Positions 1 to 12,140 of a stretch of 64,000 nucleotides of DNA are shown in pieces. Position numbers and translations under genes: made by a program. The notes beneath the pieces were generated by a model. That model saw only the letters and a list, made by a program, of their open reading frames with translations, did not search any database and had not been told where the DNA came from. Numbering within the stretch: the stretch's first letter is position 1; the number at the start of each line of letters is the position of its first letter. The DNA is taken from contig CM060199.1 of the NCBI GenBank assembly GCA_030562195.1, positions 28,788,338 through 28,852,337 on the forward strand. The letters run 5' to 3'. Origin of the DNA: Nipponacmea schrenckii (Eukaryota; Mollusca; Gastropoda; Lottiidae).

Positions 1-2015
1 CTTCACCTTCAATGACCTTGAAATTTTCCATATAGAATGGCCTTGACATCAGCTGTCTATAGATCTAACAATATTGTTACGCTTGTTCCACAATTGGAGG
101 CTGAAAAGTACCGGAATTGAAAGCTAGCAGGTTAGAAGTTTCAAAATGTTCGAAATCCATGGGATAACGCATAGTTGCCACGCTCGGAGCTGTTCACAGT
201 TCTAGTATTTTTTGTTGTTGTTATTTATGGCAGCAGGTATATTTACTGATGAACCGAGCTCTTATTAGGCAATTTAAAATTTTTCAAATTTTATGTTCAT
301 TCTAAGACACAGTACCCTTTAAACCATCCATATCACATATCGTAGAATAGAGAAAATCAACTACTATTTGCTAATAAAATCCATATTGATGTGGAATAAA
401 TACATAGTGATTAAGATCTTCATTCGAAAAATATATATGATTATAAAAAAGTGTCATATATTGTTGAAAAGAGATCCAAATGGGCATTGGTATTCTGTAA
501 AATCCAACTCTTTGAGTAGGTAAGAGAATGTGATACAGTCGTGCAAAGTCAATTTCGAGAGGCCTATAATACCTATGGATAGATGAGTCATGGACATTCT
601 ACGATGAAAATATCAAGATCATTGAAGATTAAGGTCACTCAATATAGACTTTTGAATTTAAAAAAAAATTGTAACAGGGATAAAAAAAAAAATTGAAATT
701 CGTAAAATCAAAATTCTATTCATCAAGGTTTGACAGGGTCTACAACTCCAAGTTCCAATTTCACTCCATCTTGATCAGTTCCCACCTCCTCAGTCCTATC
801 TATACATGTTGAAAAACGAAGCCGTCTATCCGAATTGGCATAGTCAAATATTTTGCGCCACTTCCGGGTAATGTGTAAAAGGGGTACAAACTTCAGATCT
901 CCATTTTCCGCTTTACTTCCGGTCTAGTCGTCATTGAAACTTTGATGAACAATATCTTTTAAAAAAAATGGCCAGATCGGACGTAATATTTTTGTCGCCA
1001 TACTGAAATGTGTCGTTTTTTGTAAAACTCAAAATGGGGCCTCAGGGTTAAGACCGATTTGCGTAGTTTTGGCATTTTTTGTAGCTTCTGTCAATTGAGA
1101 CAAATTTAACGGAAAAAGATTTGCAACATCCGGTTGAATATTTTCAAAGTTTGAAAGCTTGTGACCTTGATCTTTATCTTAAGTAGGTCAAAGGTAATTG
1201 ACCTTGGCTATGAATTGAAACTTTGATATTTGACCTCCAACGTCTACTTTCGGTTCTATAGCTGCCCGAAAACAGCAAAATTCACAATTTTGGACTGTTC
1301 TAGAGCGTGACCTAATTTATTTAGAGGGTTATTATTATTCAGATTCTTAAGGTGCTTTTTGTACTCTTTCCAACGATGGAAAACAAAAGTTTTTAAAATG
1401 AAAATTAAATTTTTTGATTTTTGAAATAAAAGTACTTTTTGCAGTATTTTCGCTTATTTGAAATGCATGTATGTCTTTCTTGTGATCTATTATCAAAGTC
1501 CTACTCTGTGCCACAAAGTGGGCCTCCATACATGTCTATTGTTTATTCTAAAATCACTAGACGACTGGTGTTTATGCAGTCATGAATGAATAATATTAAC
1601 CTGTTTATCAACATTTTGTATCTGTATCAAAAGCCAAATTCGAATAAAAATTTGAATTTAGAAGGACAGCTTATTTTTTAGAAAAGGGTAAAAAAAACTA
1701 TACAACAAAATCTTGAGAAATTTATGTTTTACCTATTTCTTATTTTGCCGTGAGTTGGCGAAAAATATTTTAAACGTTTACGTAAACATGTTGTATTTAT
1801 GCTGTTATATTGCTTATTGGTATTTTATTGTTATTGATGTTGGATAACAATCGAGGCTTTTTTTTTTAACCAATTCTTGTTTATGGTTTACATATACGAT
1901 ACGCTACCTACAGTTACGATGGATACCATGTAATTGAAGACGTTTCAATACTTAGATGACCTAATGACCCAAAGCGCCTATCCACTTCATCGACTTCCAA
2001 CCGAAGATACATATT
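1..2015. other. non-coding flank, no gene seen
   Basis: No exon with a recognisable domain or a good pair of splice sites was found on either strand. The short open frames (for example on the minus strand at 1347-1529) are low-complexity and match no family I know. The stretch is AT-rich. Confidence 0.5.
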
Positions 2016-2215
2016 GAAAGCTAAATTATATGTGGGTAACCTTGACGGTAAGACTTACCGGAAGGGATATTTTAAATTTAAGCCAAAATTTTTAAATACG
2101 TCTAGTCAAAAGTTTTTAAAACGTTCAAAATACTGCTTAATGTATTACATGTACTTTTATCTCAACTATGGTCTGCTGGCGAATGTTTTCAAACAATTTT
2201 AATTACTTGTTAAAA
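2016..2215 (+). repeat. promoter-proximal segment duplicated at about 47400-47474
   Basis: The bases upstream of the signal exon at 2268 reappear upstream of the signal exon at 47542. Shared blocks include the run reading TCTCAACTATGGTCTGCTGG and the TATA region. The copy at 47 kb is shorter, lacking roughly 60 bases. This shows that promoter and first exon were duplicated together. Confidence 0.75.
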
Positions 2216-2225
2216 TATATAAAAG
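2216..2225 (+). promoter_or_regulatory. TATA box of gene A
   Basis: TATATAAAAG lies 52 bases before the start codon at 2268. The same ten bases stand before the paralogous signal exon at 47542, and a related TATAAAAGG stands before gene C. Conservation in paralogues with diverged surroundings supports a real core promoter. Confidence 0.7.
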
Positions 2226-2267
2226 CCGAATAAAATCTGATGTCATCAAAGCATTTGTTGCTTCAAA

Positions 2268-2331
2268 ATGCTGAGCTATGTCTCTGTCTTTTGTGCGTTA
2301 ATAAATGTGCTTTGTTCATCTCAAGTACAAG
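2268..2331 (+). CDS. exon A1, signal peptide
   Basis: The exon encodes MLSYVSVFCALINVLCSS followed by QVQ and one base of the next codon, ending at a GTAAGG donor (phase 1). The hydrophobic core and small residues near the end fit a cleavable secretion signal. The exon at 47542 is 64 bases long as well and encodes nearly the same peptide. Confidence 0.85.
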
Positions 2332-5300
2332 GTAAGGTGACTTTTAAACATCATTTTGAAATCTTGATTATTAATGGTTTGTGTGCTTTCATATGGAAAG
2401 AATAGTAAAAACGATGTCCGATAATATGAGTTTAGAATTCATCTAGGTATCTGTATCAGGGCCTGTTACATTATAGACGCGGCAGGAGAGGGGGGAGTTC
2501 TTTAGGTCTTATTAGGGTTAAATAGTCACGAGAACCTGAGACAGGTCATGTTTCATCTGTCTGATATATGGTCTAGATTCTTCAATATCTTTGTGAGATG
2601 AAACTTACGACTTAGCGTTGAACTCTCTAAAGTCTATTGATGTCCTTTTGTAATTAGAGGTATCAGACTACAGAGCGAACTAGGACTAGGTAGGCGGACC
2701 TTCTGCACGATTGAGGCGAGTAGTTGAAATTGCGCTTCAGGAACCCAATTGAAGAGTTCGCCTTCTTGACGAATCTAGTTACGTAAGCGTCCCACTTCTG
2801 GTCATCTGAGAGTGTAAGTACAAGGTATGGCCTTTCTACATCTTACTGTTAAATGACATTGTTCAAGTTCGATGATGGGTACCTTCAAAGGCGGTCTTTA
2901 TATACCTTTGTAAGGAATTGAGTTACCAGCTGTTCCATGGTCCATTCACACTGTAGCTTTTGCATGTGCAAGAGTTTCGCGTGTCGAAAGCCTTCAAGCC
3001 TTTAATGATGACCATTTCGGTTTGGTTGTTGGAGGTAAAGTATACTGGTCGGTTTTCAGGCAGATGTACATCACATGGGTTAACATTCATATTAGATAAA
3101 CTCCAAGTCCATCACAGTTACAAATAAGTCTAATATAAGGCTATGGAATTAGATACAGTCCAATATGCCTTAAAGGATCACAAACACACGCCCCCCCCCC
3201 CCCTTAATGACTTGCAAATCAGGTCTTTACAGTTGATATGGGTTCAATTTGCATTATCAATCTTCTATTTCTTTGAGAAAACTTTCTTAATTTGAATTCG
3301 AACTCGAACTCGTACTCGTTCAATGTTGTCAGAATTTCTGATTTTAGAGACAGAGAATTAACTGCATCTATAAATACAAGATTCAGGAAACCTCACGTTT
3401 AACCATTAGGAACAACTGGTAACAAGCTATAGCATAGATAACATTGCCACAATCGGAAAGTCACTTTATTTTCTTCCAAATATAGAATTGAAGTTTAAAT
3501 ATATACCAGTATCAGTACAACATAATTCACTTATTTTTTTATTTTCAATAGAATCTTGGTGAAACTTGGGCGATGTCTCCGGTAATTTTTTTATCAGAAA
3601 CTTAAATTTTCATTCTTTGATAATTCCTTTTTAATTAAAAACATTTATTCTGGTGATAAGTACTTTCTAATTAAAAATTTAATTATGGTGATAATTGTAA
3701 GGTCTAAATTAAAGTTTTTACTTAGGTGAAAATTGAATTTCTAAATGAAAATCTACTTGAACTATATCGTAAGTGAAAAAAGTCGTATGTGCGCTACTGT
3801 ATACGTTAATTAAATCTGGATAAAATTCTTATCATGCACTTTTTTTTTCAAACAAAGTGGAAGGTAATTCCTAAATGCCCTAAAGGATACTGGACTGAAT
3901 GGTTTAATCGAGACAACCCATCAGGATATGGTGATTATGAGTTACTTTCCAAGCTAAAAACTGAAAACCCGGGTAAAATTTGCCCGGTACCATCTGCTGT
4001 CCATGCTAGATTGGTTGATGGCCGTCCTTATACGCATGGCGGAGATGTAGTCACAATCGCTCCATCTATTGGTATTTATTGTCACAATTGTAACCAAACC
4101 GATGGTATATGTGAAGATTACAAAGTTCGTTTTTGTTGCTATGGAGGTAGGTTCATGTCCATTTTACACCTTTATCATTGTATGCAGTCTGAATATATTT
4201 ACTAATTGTTATATTTATATTAATAATACTACCAAATATCTTGAATATGGTTTACACAATTAAATTCACTCATCCGTTGTATATTCTAGAGGCTGCCTGT
4301 CCAAACAAAGAAGATTGGACACCATGGTTTGAAAAAAATGTTTCCTTTGGTTATTATGATTGGAAACATTTTTCAGCAATTCGATACAAATACCATAAAG
4401 TCTGTGCTAGTCCGGTTGCTGTTGAGCATGATAAGGAATGCGTTAAATACAGAGTTCGATTTTGCTGTCCTGTAGGTGAGAGAGAATTGTATTAATCAAT
4501 TATGACAACCCAAAATATTAGGGATTTATTGACCTAAATATGTACAAGTTAGCCTTGCTTTCAAAACTGGTCAATAGCATGCAATTAACTCAAATCGTCG
4601 TTATCCAATCTTTCATGATTGATTTTTTTTACAGATATAACATAGTAGGGTAGACAGATTCTTTGTCCGTAACCATAACTCATATACACAATATCTTTTT
4701 CAGTTCCAATCCCATGTCATAAAGATGATTGGACGCCGTGGTTTGATCGTAATAACTCAACTGGGTGTGCTAATTACGGATCATTGTCTGCCCTACGATT
4801 GGCGAATCCTGGTAAAATTTGTCAATATCCCACTGGCGTGGAAGTACAGACTGTGGATGGAGAACCTTATACATCAACTGGTGATATTGTTTCTATAGGT
4901 CCATTGATCGGTGTAATTTGTAACATTACTGATCAAGATGATAAACAATGTGCCGAGTACAGAGTCCGTTTCTGTTGCAAAAAGGGTAAGAACTTTATAC
5001 TCCTGTCAGGAACAATAATGCGAAGTTTATAGTTCTAATCACATCATACACGATATGGTCTTCAAGAGAATAATTTTCAATAAATAGCGTCTTGAAACAC
5101 ATATAGATTTTAAATTTCGATAAACTTGAAATATCCGTTGATGGTGATTTAACAATTTCTAGTGGATAAAGACTAGGTTACTCTACGATATAGGAATATC
5201 TTTTCAAAATACCTAAAATCATGTTTTAGCCACTCAAATTGAAATACAGATTTTCAGACAATGAGATAAAACACAAGTCTAAAAAGTATTAGTATATCAA

Positions 5301-8300
5301 TTCATTGGATTTTTCTAATTTTTTTCCTATTTAGCACCAACTTGCCCAGCTGGCTGCTGGACTCAGTGGTTCAATAGAGATAACCCTGGTGGAAGTGGTG
5401 ATTGGGAAAGTTTGTCATTGATTCGCAAATCTTACCCGCACGTCGTCTGTGAACACCCTACTGCTGTAGATGCTCAGCTTACATCAGGCGAACCATATGC
5501 TGCTGGTGGTGATATCCTGATCTTGTCACCATCTCAGGGTCTTATCTGTAAAAACAAACTTCAACGAGACTGGAAATGCAATGACTACAAAGTTAGATTC
5601 TGTTGTCCACATGGTAAGGAACATTTTTCGAAAACATGGTAACAAATACATAAATTTTATCGGTTTATCTTATTGTATTTGTCCATGTAATTCTGTAATT
5701 GGATTGGACAACATGGCGTCTTCTATGGAATGATGTAAAACATAATACTATCTCTGAACGATTACCAACAGAAATTTACTTACCGTTTAATTATATCTCT
5801 TGACTGCGTATGTCTGACAAGCTATCCTTTCAGTTTATCACCTGTGGTGCTATAAAAATGCTTGCCAATGTTACTCTACGACTGTGCCATTCAAGACGAA
5901 TTGTCAGAATGATACATAACATAATGCTGTACTTACCTACCAGCATTGATCCTACACAAAGTAAAGTAGCTTTATTGAGCAATCAAACAGACGATACAGA
6001 AAATATTTCAATTAATCATATATAATGGTTAAAACATCGTTCCAGATTTTCTCCACATTGAAAATTAAGTTATCGGTGAATCAGTTCAGAAAATTGTTCT
6101 TTTTTCAATTTAAGTTGTACCACCATCTTGTCCACATGGTAGGTGGACTCAGTGGTTCAATAGAGATAACCCTGGTGGAAGTGGTGATTGGGAAAATTTG
6201 CCATCGATTCGCAAATCTTACCCACACAAAGTTTGTAAACACCCAACTGCTGTAGATGCTCAGCTTACATCAGGCGCACCATATACTACCTGTGGTGATA
6301 TCCTGACATTGTCTCCATCTCAGGGTCTTATCTGTAAAAATCATCTTCAACCAGATAAGAAATGTTGTGACTACAAAGTTAGATTCTGTTGTCCAAAAGG
6401 TAAGGAATAATTTTTTTAGGAAATGGTGGTAAAAACAAACATTTTATCTTATTGTATTTGTCTATGCCATTCTGTGATTCGGAAAGACAGCATGGTGTCC
6501 TACTTTGGAATGATGGAAGGCATAATATTATCTTTGTACGGTTACCTACTGAAATTTACTTACCATTCAAGTAAATCTCTGGACGGCGTGTATTACCATG
6601 CCTGGCAAGTTATCTCATCAGTTTATCACCTGTGGTGCTATAAAAATGCTTGCCAATGTTACTCTACGACTCTGCCATTCAAGACAAATTTTCAGAAATG
6701 AAATGAAATGAATGGAGTTTTTCGTCCTGCACTTTTGCACCATATGGGCTAATGAAGACGGATCTGAAGCCTGAAATGTTATTTATTCTCGTTTGATTTT
6801 TTTTCTTTTTCCTTTAAAGTTGTCGTACCACCATCTTGTCCACATGGAAGGTGGACTCAGTGGTTCAATAGAGATAACCCTGGTGGAAGTGGTGATTGGG
6901 AAAATCTGTCATCGATTCGACAATCTTACCCACACAAAGTTTGTAAACACCCAACTGCTGTAGATGCTCAGCTAACATCAGGCGCACCATATACTGCATG
7001 TGGTGATATACTGACATTGTCTCCATCTCAGGGTCTTATCTGTAAAAATCATCTTCAACCAGATAAGAAATGTTGCGACTACAAAGTTAGATTCTGTTGT
7101 CCAAAAGGTAAGGAATAATTTTTTTTAGGAAATGGTGGTAAAAACAAACATTTTATCTTATTGCATTTGTCTATGTCATTCTGTGATTCGATAAGACAAC
7201 AAGGTGTCCTACTTTGGAATGATGCAAGGCATAATATTATCTTTGCACGGTTACCTACTGAAATTTACTTACCATTCAAGTAAATCTCTGGACGGCGTGT
7301 ATTACCATGCCTGGCAAGCTATCTCATCAATTTATCACCTGTGATGCTAAAAAAATGCTTGCCAATGTTACTCTACGACTCTGCCATTCAAGACAAATTT
7401 TCAGAATGAAACATAACATAAGGCTGTACTTGCAATTCAAAGTATTCACGATTACCTACCATTATTGATCCTACACAAAGTTAAGAAAATGTATTGAGCA
7501 ATCAAATAGACGAAAATATTTCAAATCACGTCATATCATATCCTAAACATCGTTCCATAAACAAAATTTAATTCGAAATACAGTTTTTTTACAACAATAA
7601 AATTTTAAGTGCATCAATTCAGAGATCATTTCTTTTTTCCGTTTAAGTTGTCGTACCACCATCTTGTCCACATGGTAGGTGGACTCAGTGGTTCAATAGA
7701 GATAACCCTGGTGGAAGTGGTGATTGGGAAAGTCTGTCATCGATTCGCAAATCTTACCCACACAAAGTTTGTAAACACCCAACTGCTGTAGATGCTCAGC
7801 TGACATCAGGCGCACCATATACTACCTGTGGTGATATCCTGACATTATCACCATCTCAGGGTCTCATCTGTCAAAAAAAACGTCAACCAGACAAGAAATG
7901 TTGTGACTACAAAGTTAGATTCTGTTGTCCAAAAGGTAAGGAAAATGTTTCAAAATCGGAAATGGTAGTAAAGACATACATTTTATCGGTTTATCTTATA
8001 GTATTTATCCATGTCATTCTGCAATTGAATTAGACATGACGTCTTTAATGGAATGTTGTAAGGCATAATGTAATTTTTGTACTTCACCTACTGTCGTTCA
8101 ATTATGTCTCTTAACGGCATCCTGAATCTAGAAATAAAATGAAATGAATGGAGTTTTTCGTCCTGCTCTTCTGCACCATATGGGCTAATGTAGACAGATT
8201 TGAAGCCTGAAATGTTATTTATTCTCGTTTGATTTTTTTTTTCTTTTTCCTTTAAAGTTGTAGTACCACCATCTTGTCCACATGGTAGGTGGACTCAGTG

Positions 8301-11300
8301 GTTCAATAGAGATAACCCTGGTGGAAGTGGTGATTGGGAAAATCTGTCATCGTTACGCAAATCTTACCCACACAAAGTTTGTAAACAACCAACTGCTGTA
8401 GATGCTCAGCTGACATCAGGCGCACCATATACTACCTGTGGTGATATCCTGACATTATCACCATCTCAGGGTCTCATCTGTCAAAACAAACGTCAACCAG
8501 ACAAGAAATGTTGTGACTACAAAGTTAGATTCTGTTGTCCAAAAGGTAAGGCTAATGTTTCAAAATCGGAAATGGTAGTAAAGACATACATTTTATCGGT
8601 TTATCTTAATGTATTTATCCATGTCATTCTGCAATTAGGTTAGACATGACGTCTTTAATGGAATGTTGTGAGGCACAATGTAATTTTTGTACTTCACCTA
8701 CTGTCGTTCAATTATGTCTCTTAATGGCATCCTGAATCTAGAAACGAAATGAAATGCATGGAGTTTTTCGTCCTGCTCTTCTGCACCATATGGGCTAATG
8801 TAGACAGATTTGAAGCCTGAAATGTTATTTATTCTCGTTTGAATTTTTTTTTCTTTTTCCTTTAAAGTTGTCGTACCACCATCTTGTCCACATGGTAGAT
8901 GGACTCAGTGGTTCAATAGAGATAACCCTGGTGGAAGTGGTGATTGGGAAAATCTGTCATCGATCCGCAAATCTTACCCACACAAAGTTTGTAAACAACC
9001 AACTGCTGTAGATGCTCAGCTGACATCAGGCGCACCATATACTACCTGTGGTGATATCCTGACATTATCACCATCTCAGGGTCTCATCTGTCAAAACAAA
9101 CGTCAACCAGACAAGAAATGTTGTGACTACAAAGTTAGATTCTGTTGTCCAAAAGGTAAGGAAAATGTTTCAAAATCAGAAATGGTAGTAAAGACATACA
9201 TTTTATCGGTTTATCTTATAGTATTTATCCATGTCATTCTGCAATTGGATTAGACATGACGTCTTTAATGGAATGTTGTAAGGCATAATGTAATTTTTGT
9301 ACTTCACCTACTGTCGTTCAATTATGTCTCTTAACGGCATCCTGAATCTAGAAATGAAATGAAATGAATGGAGTTTTTCGTCCTGCACTTTTGCACCATA
9401 TGGGCTAATGAAGACGGATCTGAAGCCTGAAATGTTATTTATTCTCGTTTGATTTTTTTCTTTTTCCTTTAAAGTTGTCGTACCACCATCTTGTCCACAT
9501 GGTAGGTGGACTCAGTGGTTCAATAGAGATAACCCTGGTGGAAGTGGTGATTGGGAAAATCTGTCATCGATCCGCAAATCTTACCCACACAAAGTTTGTA
9601 AACAACCAACTGCTGTAGATGCTCAGCTGACATCAGGCGCACCATATACTACCTGTGGTGATATCCTGACATTATCACCATCTCAGGGTCTCATCTGTCA
9701 AAACAAACGTCAACCAGACAAGAAATGTTGTGACTACAAAGTTAGATTCTGTTGTCCAAAAGGTAAGGAAAATGTTTCAAAATCAGAAATGGTAGTAAAG
9801 ACATACATTTTATCGGTTTATCTTATAGTATTTATCCATGTCATTCTGCAATTGGATTAGACATGACGTCTTTAATGGAATGTTGTAAGGCATAATGTAA
9901 TTTTTGTACTTCACCTACTGTCGTTCAATTATGTCTCTTAACGGCATCCTGAATCTAGAAATGAAATGAAATGAATGGAGTTTTTCGTCCTGCTCTTCTG
10001 CACCATATGGGCTAATGTAGACAAATTTGAAGCCTGAAATGTTATTTATTCTCGTTTGATTTTTTTTTCTTTTTCCTTTAAAGTTGTCGTACCACCATCT
10101 TGTCCACATGGTAGGTGGACTCAGTGGTTCAATAGAGATAACCCTGGTGGAAGTGGTGATTGGGAAAATCTGTCATCGATCCGCAAATCTTACCCACACA
10201 AAGTTTGTAAACAACCAACTGCTGTAGATGCTCAGCTGACATCAGGCGCACCATATACTACCTGTGGTGATATCCTGACATTATCACCATCTCAGGGTCT
10301 CATCTGTCAAAACAAACGTCAACCAGACAAGAAATGTTGTGACTACAAAGTTAGATTCTGTTGTCCAAAAGGTAAGGAAAATGTTTCAAAATCAGAAATG
10401 GTAGTAAAGACATACATTTTATCGGTTTATCTTATTGTATTTGTCCATGTAAGGAATATTTTTCGAAATGGGTAATAATAGCCAACTTCACCAGTTCTTA
10501 TTCCATTTGCCAATGTTATTCTGCGATTGGATAAGACAACACGTATTTTCATGAAACTTTGAGTGTGAGTGCTTGTTATAATCCTACGAGGAACTTTATC
10601 CGCAGAAAATAAAAATCGATAGCCTTGCGAAGCAACGTGACTTACGCCGACCAGCAGCTTTGATTGCAAGTACAATTCATTGGTGTCATTTCACTAAAAT
10701 AATTGTTGCCACCTGAAGTGTGAGCAGAGTTGCACAATATAACCTAATAGAATGAAAACGCGCACTTAAGTCGGACAAAAGGCTTCAGTGAATAATTGTC
10801 AGATTATTTCTAGACGTTCTAGACGTAGTAAACCTCGGCGAATGAAGCAAAAAAAATGAAGATGAAAGAAGGTTTATGTGCCTTCGAAATTTAAATTTAT
10901 CAAATGACCTAGTATCATGTTTCAAATATTTTCCTGTGAATGACAACGCTTATCTGTTGTTCTGTAACTTAGGCCAGTACTATCATTGAAACTCTTCTCG
11001 ATACACCCTAACATCGAAATGACACTGAAATTAAAGTTAAAATTTTCGGTATATCAGTTCATAATATTCTTCTCCATTTTTCTTTTTTAAGTTGTAACAC
11101 CATCTTGTCCACATGGTAGATGGACTCAATGGTTTAATAGAGATAACCCTCGTGGAAGAGGTGATTTGGAAACCTTGAAATCTATTCGCAAAGCTTACCG
11201 GCACAGAGTCTGCAAACGCCCGACTGCTATTGATGCTCAACTTACTTCAGGCGCACCATATACTTCTTGTGGTGATATCCTGACATTATCACCATCTAAA

Positions 11301-11376
11301 GGACTTATCTGTAAAAACAAGCGTCAACCAGATAAGAAATGTTGTGACTACAAAGTTAGATTCTGTTGTCCGAAAG
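2268..11376 (+). CDS. gene A: secreted multi-WxxW-domain protein (exons A1-A13)
   Basis: Gene model with a signal exon (2268-2331) and twelve WxxW exons (A2 3858-4146, A3 4290-4475, A4 4704-4985, A5 5335-5613, A6 6115-6399, A7 6820-7107, A8 7648-7935, A9 8258-8545, A10 8868-9155, A11 9475-9762, A12 10084-10371, A13 11092-11376). Each full domain reads WT-x-WF-x-RDN-P near its start, then VC or IC, GD, a G-x-x-C and DYKVRFCC near its end. This is the Mucin2_WxxW pattern, also found in CILP. Apart from A2, every exon after the first is a multiple of three and phase 1 on both sides. With A2 skipped, A1 and A3-A13 read through in frame; continuing into array B would give 1515 residues with 16 domains. 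A secreted mucus, matrix or shell-surface role is inferred from the family. The true 3' end is unknown, since no copy of gene C's tail exon was found here. Confidence 0.8.
2332..3857 (+). other. intron 1 of gene A
   Basis: About 1.5 kb with no further exon seen, although gene C has a WxxW exon (C1) at the equivalent place. It contains a run of about 14 C at 3190-3204. Confidence 0.6.
3858..4146 (+). pseudogene. exon A2, WxxW domain with a frameshift at its 5' edge
   Basis: The body reads as a full WxxW domain (WTEWF near the start, DYKVRFCC near the end) and is the counterpart of exon C2. From the only sensible acceptor (ACAAAG) to the donor it is 289 bases, against 288 for C2. An extra G next to the GTAATTCC run causes this. 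In the required phase the reading meets TAA after four codons. The exon is probably skipped, which the phase allows, or the acceptor has moved. Its donor, GTAGGT, is weaker than the GTAAGT of C2. Confidence 0.7.
4290..4475 (+). CDS. exon A3, shortened WxxW domain
   Basis: The exon is 186 bases against 279 in its counterpart C3: a 93-base in-frame loss removes about 31 residues from the middle of the domain, including the GD and G-x-x-C segments. The N-terminal WTPWF and C-terminal YRVRFCC remain. The usual RDNP after WF is degraded. Splice sites (CTAG acceptor, GTGAGA donor) are intact. Confidence 0.75.
   Translation, partial: RLPVQTKKIGHHGLKKMFPLVIMIGNIFQQFDTNTIKSVLVRLLLSMIRNALNTEFDFAVL
4704..4985 (+). 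CDS. exon A4, WxxW domain
   Basis: 282 bases, phase 1-1, TTTTTCAG acceptor and GTAAGA donor. It encodes a complete domain with WTPWF, ICQYP, GDIV and YRVRFCC. It is the counterpart of C4, sharing VEVQTVDGEPYTSTGDI exactly. Confidence 0.85.
5335..5613 (+). CDS. exon A5, founder-type WxxW domain
   Basis: 279 bases, phase 1-1. The domain is closest to C7 and to the expanded copies A6-A13 and B1-B5 (shared GGDIL, LSPSQGLIC). It lacks the extra cysteine pair of the expanded copies, having GGD and KCND where they have CGD and KCCD, so it looks like the pre-expansion form. Confidence 0.85.
6115..6399 (+). CDS. exon A6, expanded-type WxxW domain
   Basis: 285 bases, phase 1-1, acceptor after a T-rich tract ending TTTAAG, donor GTAAGG. 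It is the first copy with both extra cysteines (TTCGD and KKCCDYK). Confidence 0.88.
6820..7107 (+). CDS. exon A7, expanded-type WxxW domain
   Basis: 288 bases, acceptor CCTTTAAAG, donor GTAAGG. Full WxxW domain with both extra cysteines (TACGD, KKCCDYK). The following intron resembles that after A6. Confidence 0.88.
7648..7935 (+). CDS. exon A8, expanded-type WxxW domain
   Basis: 288 bases, acceptor GTTTAAG, donor GTAAGG. It is the first copy with LICQ and KRQPDKK, shared with A9-A12, which marks the start of a homogenised subgroup. Confidence 0.88.
8258..8545 (+). CDS. exon A9, expanded-type WxxW domain
   Basis: 288 bases, phase 1-1. Very similar to A10-A12, but has SSLRKS in place of SSIRKS. 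Unit spacing to the next exon is 610 bases. Confidence 0.88.
8868..9155 (+). CDS. exon A10, expanded-type WxxW domain
   Basis: 288 bases, phase 1-1. The translation equals A11 and A12 by eye; the downstream intron also matches theirs. Spacing to A11 is 607 bases. Confidence 0.88.
9475..9762 (+). CDS. exon A11, expanded-type WxxW domain
   Basis: 288 bases, phase 1-1. Same protein as A10 and A12. Spacing to A12 is 609 bases. Confidence 0.88.
10084..10371 (+). CDS. exon A12, expanded-type WxxW domain
   Basis: 288 bases, phase 1-1, last of the near-identical subgroup A8-A12. After its donor the intron matches the A11 intron only to about 10447 and then changes, marking the edge of the tandem duplication. 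Confidence 0.88.
11092..11376 (+). CDS. exon A13, WxxW domain at the end of array A
   Basis: 285 bases, phase 1-1, TTTTTTAAG acceptor, GTAATA donor. More diverged than A8-A12 (KRPTAIDAQ, SCGD) but has both extra cysteines. The 250 bases downstream match those downstream of B5, so A13 and B5 both look like array-terminal copies. If unspliced, the frame stops shortly after, at 11391-11393. Confidence 0.85.
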
Positions 11377-12140
11377 GTAATAAATATTATTGAAAATCGG
11401 AAATGGTATCAAAGACTTAAATATCAGTTTATCTTATTGTATTTGTCTTTGTCAGTGCTTCTCAACCTTTTCTATGAGATTCCTCCTTTGGCGAACTGTG
11501 TCGTACCCCACAGTAACGGTTTAGTGACTGCGAAGGCACACTTCGCAGGCTCGAAGCCGAAGGAGGCTCTAGGTAGCGTTCTCCTCCCAGGGAAATTTTG
11601 AAAAGGATCAATACCCGTCCACCTGAATCCATTAATCCCCTATTAGTACCCCCATTTTAATGAATCCACTGATTTCTGTGTTATGTGATATAAAATCTGG
11701 CTGTTCGGATTGGAAAATAAACTGATGCGCCGTTCGATGTCACCTGGATCCATAATGTTTTCTAATATTGCTGCATGTAGAAACATCGAACCATGAAACG
11801 TAAAGAAAAACAAATGACTTTGATTTGTGGTATTTAAATTTAAACTTTTTTTTCTGCAGTAATTTTAATTTAAATGTTAATTAATTATATAGAACTACAT
11901 GAATATTAAGTGGTAAATAAGCGTTGAATAAAAATATTTAATTCTGAATAGACTAATTGAATTGTCATCGTATATATGAATAAATATCACGACGATTGGT
12001 CACAGAGTTATAAACTGCATTTCCACTTAGAATTGTGAAGTAATGCTAGCTTTAAAGCCACCTTTATTGCCGAACACGCTGCGTTTCCACTGAGTTTATC
12101 TAGTTCCCGAACCACTTCAAAAAAAATAGCGATGGCCCAT
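11377..12140 (+). repeat. array tail duplicated downstream of B5 and near 48.4 kb
   Basis: 11450-11620 matches 45700-45885 in the same orientation (shared CTTCTCAACCTTT and CCGAAGGAGGCTCTAGG-like runs). 11615-11735 reappears inverted at about 46735-46835. 11745-12030 matches 48335-48610. No coding potential was recognised. Confidence 0.7.

Larger units (their letters stand above)
8258..10447 (+). repeat. tandem exon-plus-intron duplication, unit about 608 bases
   Basis: Units begin at 8258, 8868, 9475 and 10084. Each holds a 288-base exon and an intron of about 320 bases with the shared stretch GAATGGAGTTTTTCGTCCTG. Introns are as alike as exons, so whole units were copied recently or are being homogenised. 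Confidence 0.9.

Noticed and set aside
1347..2202. Short ORFs on both strands before gene A
   Set aside because: Low-complexity, no homology recognised, no splice or promoter support.
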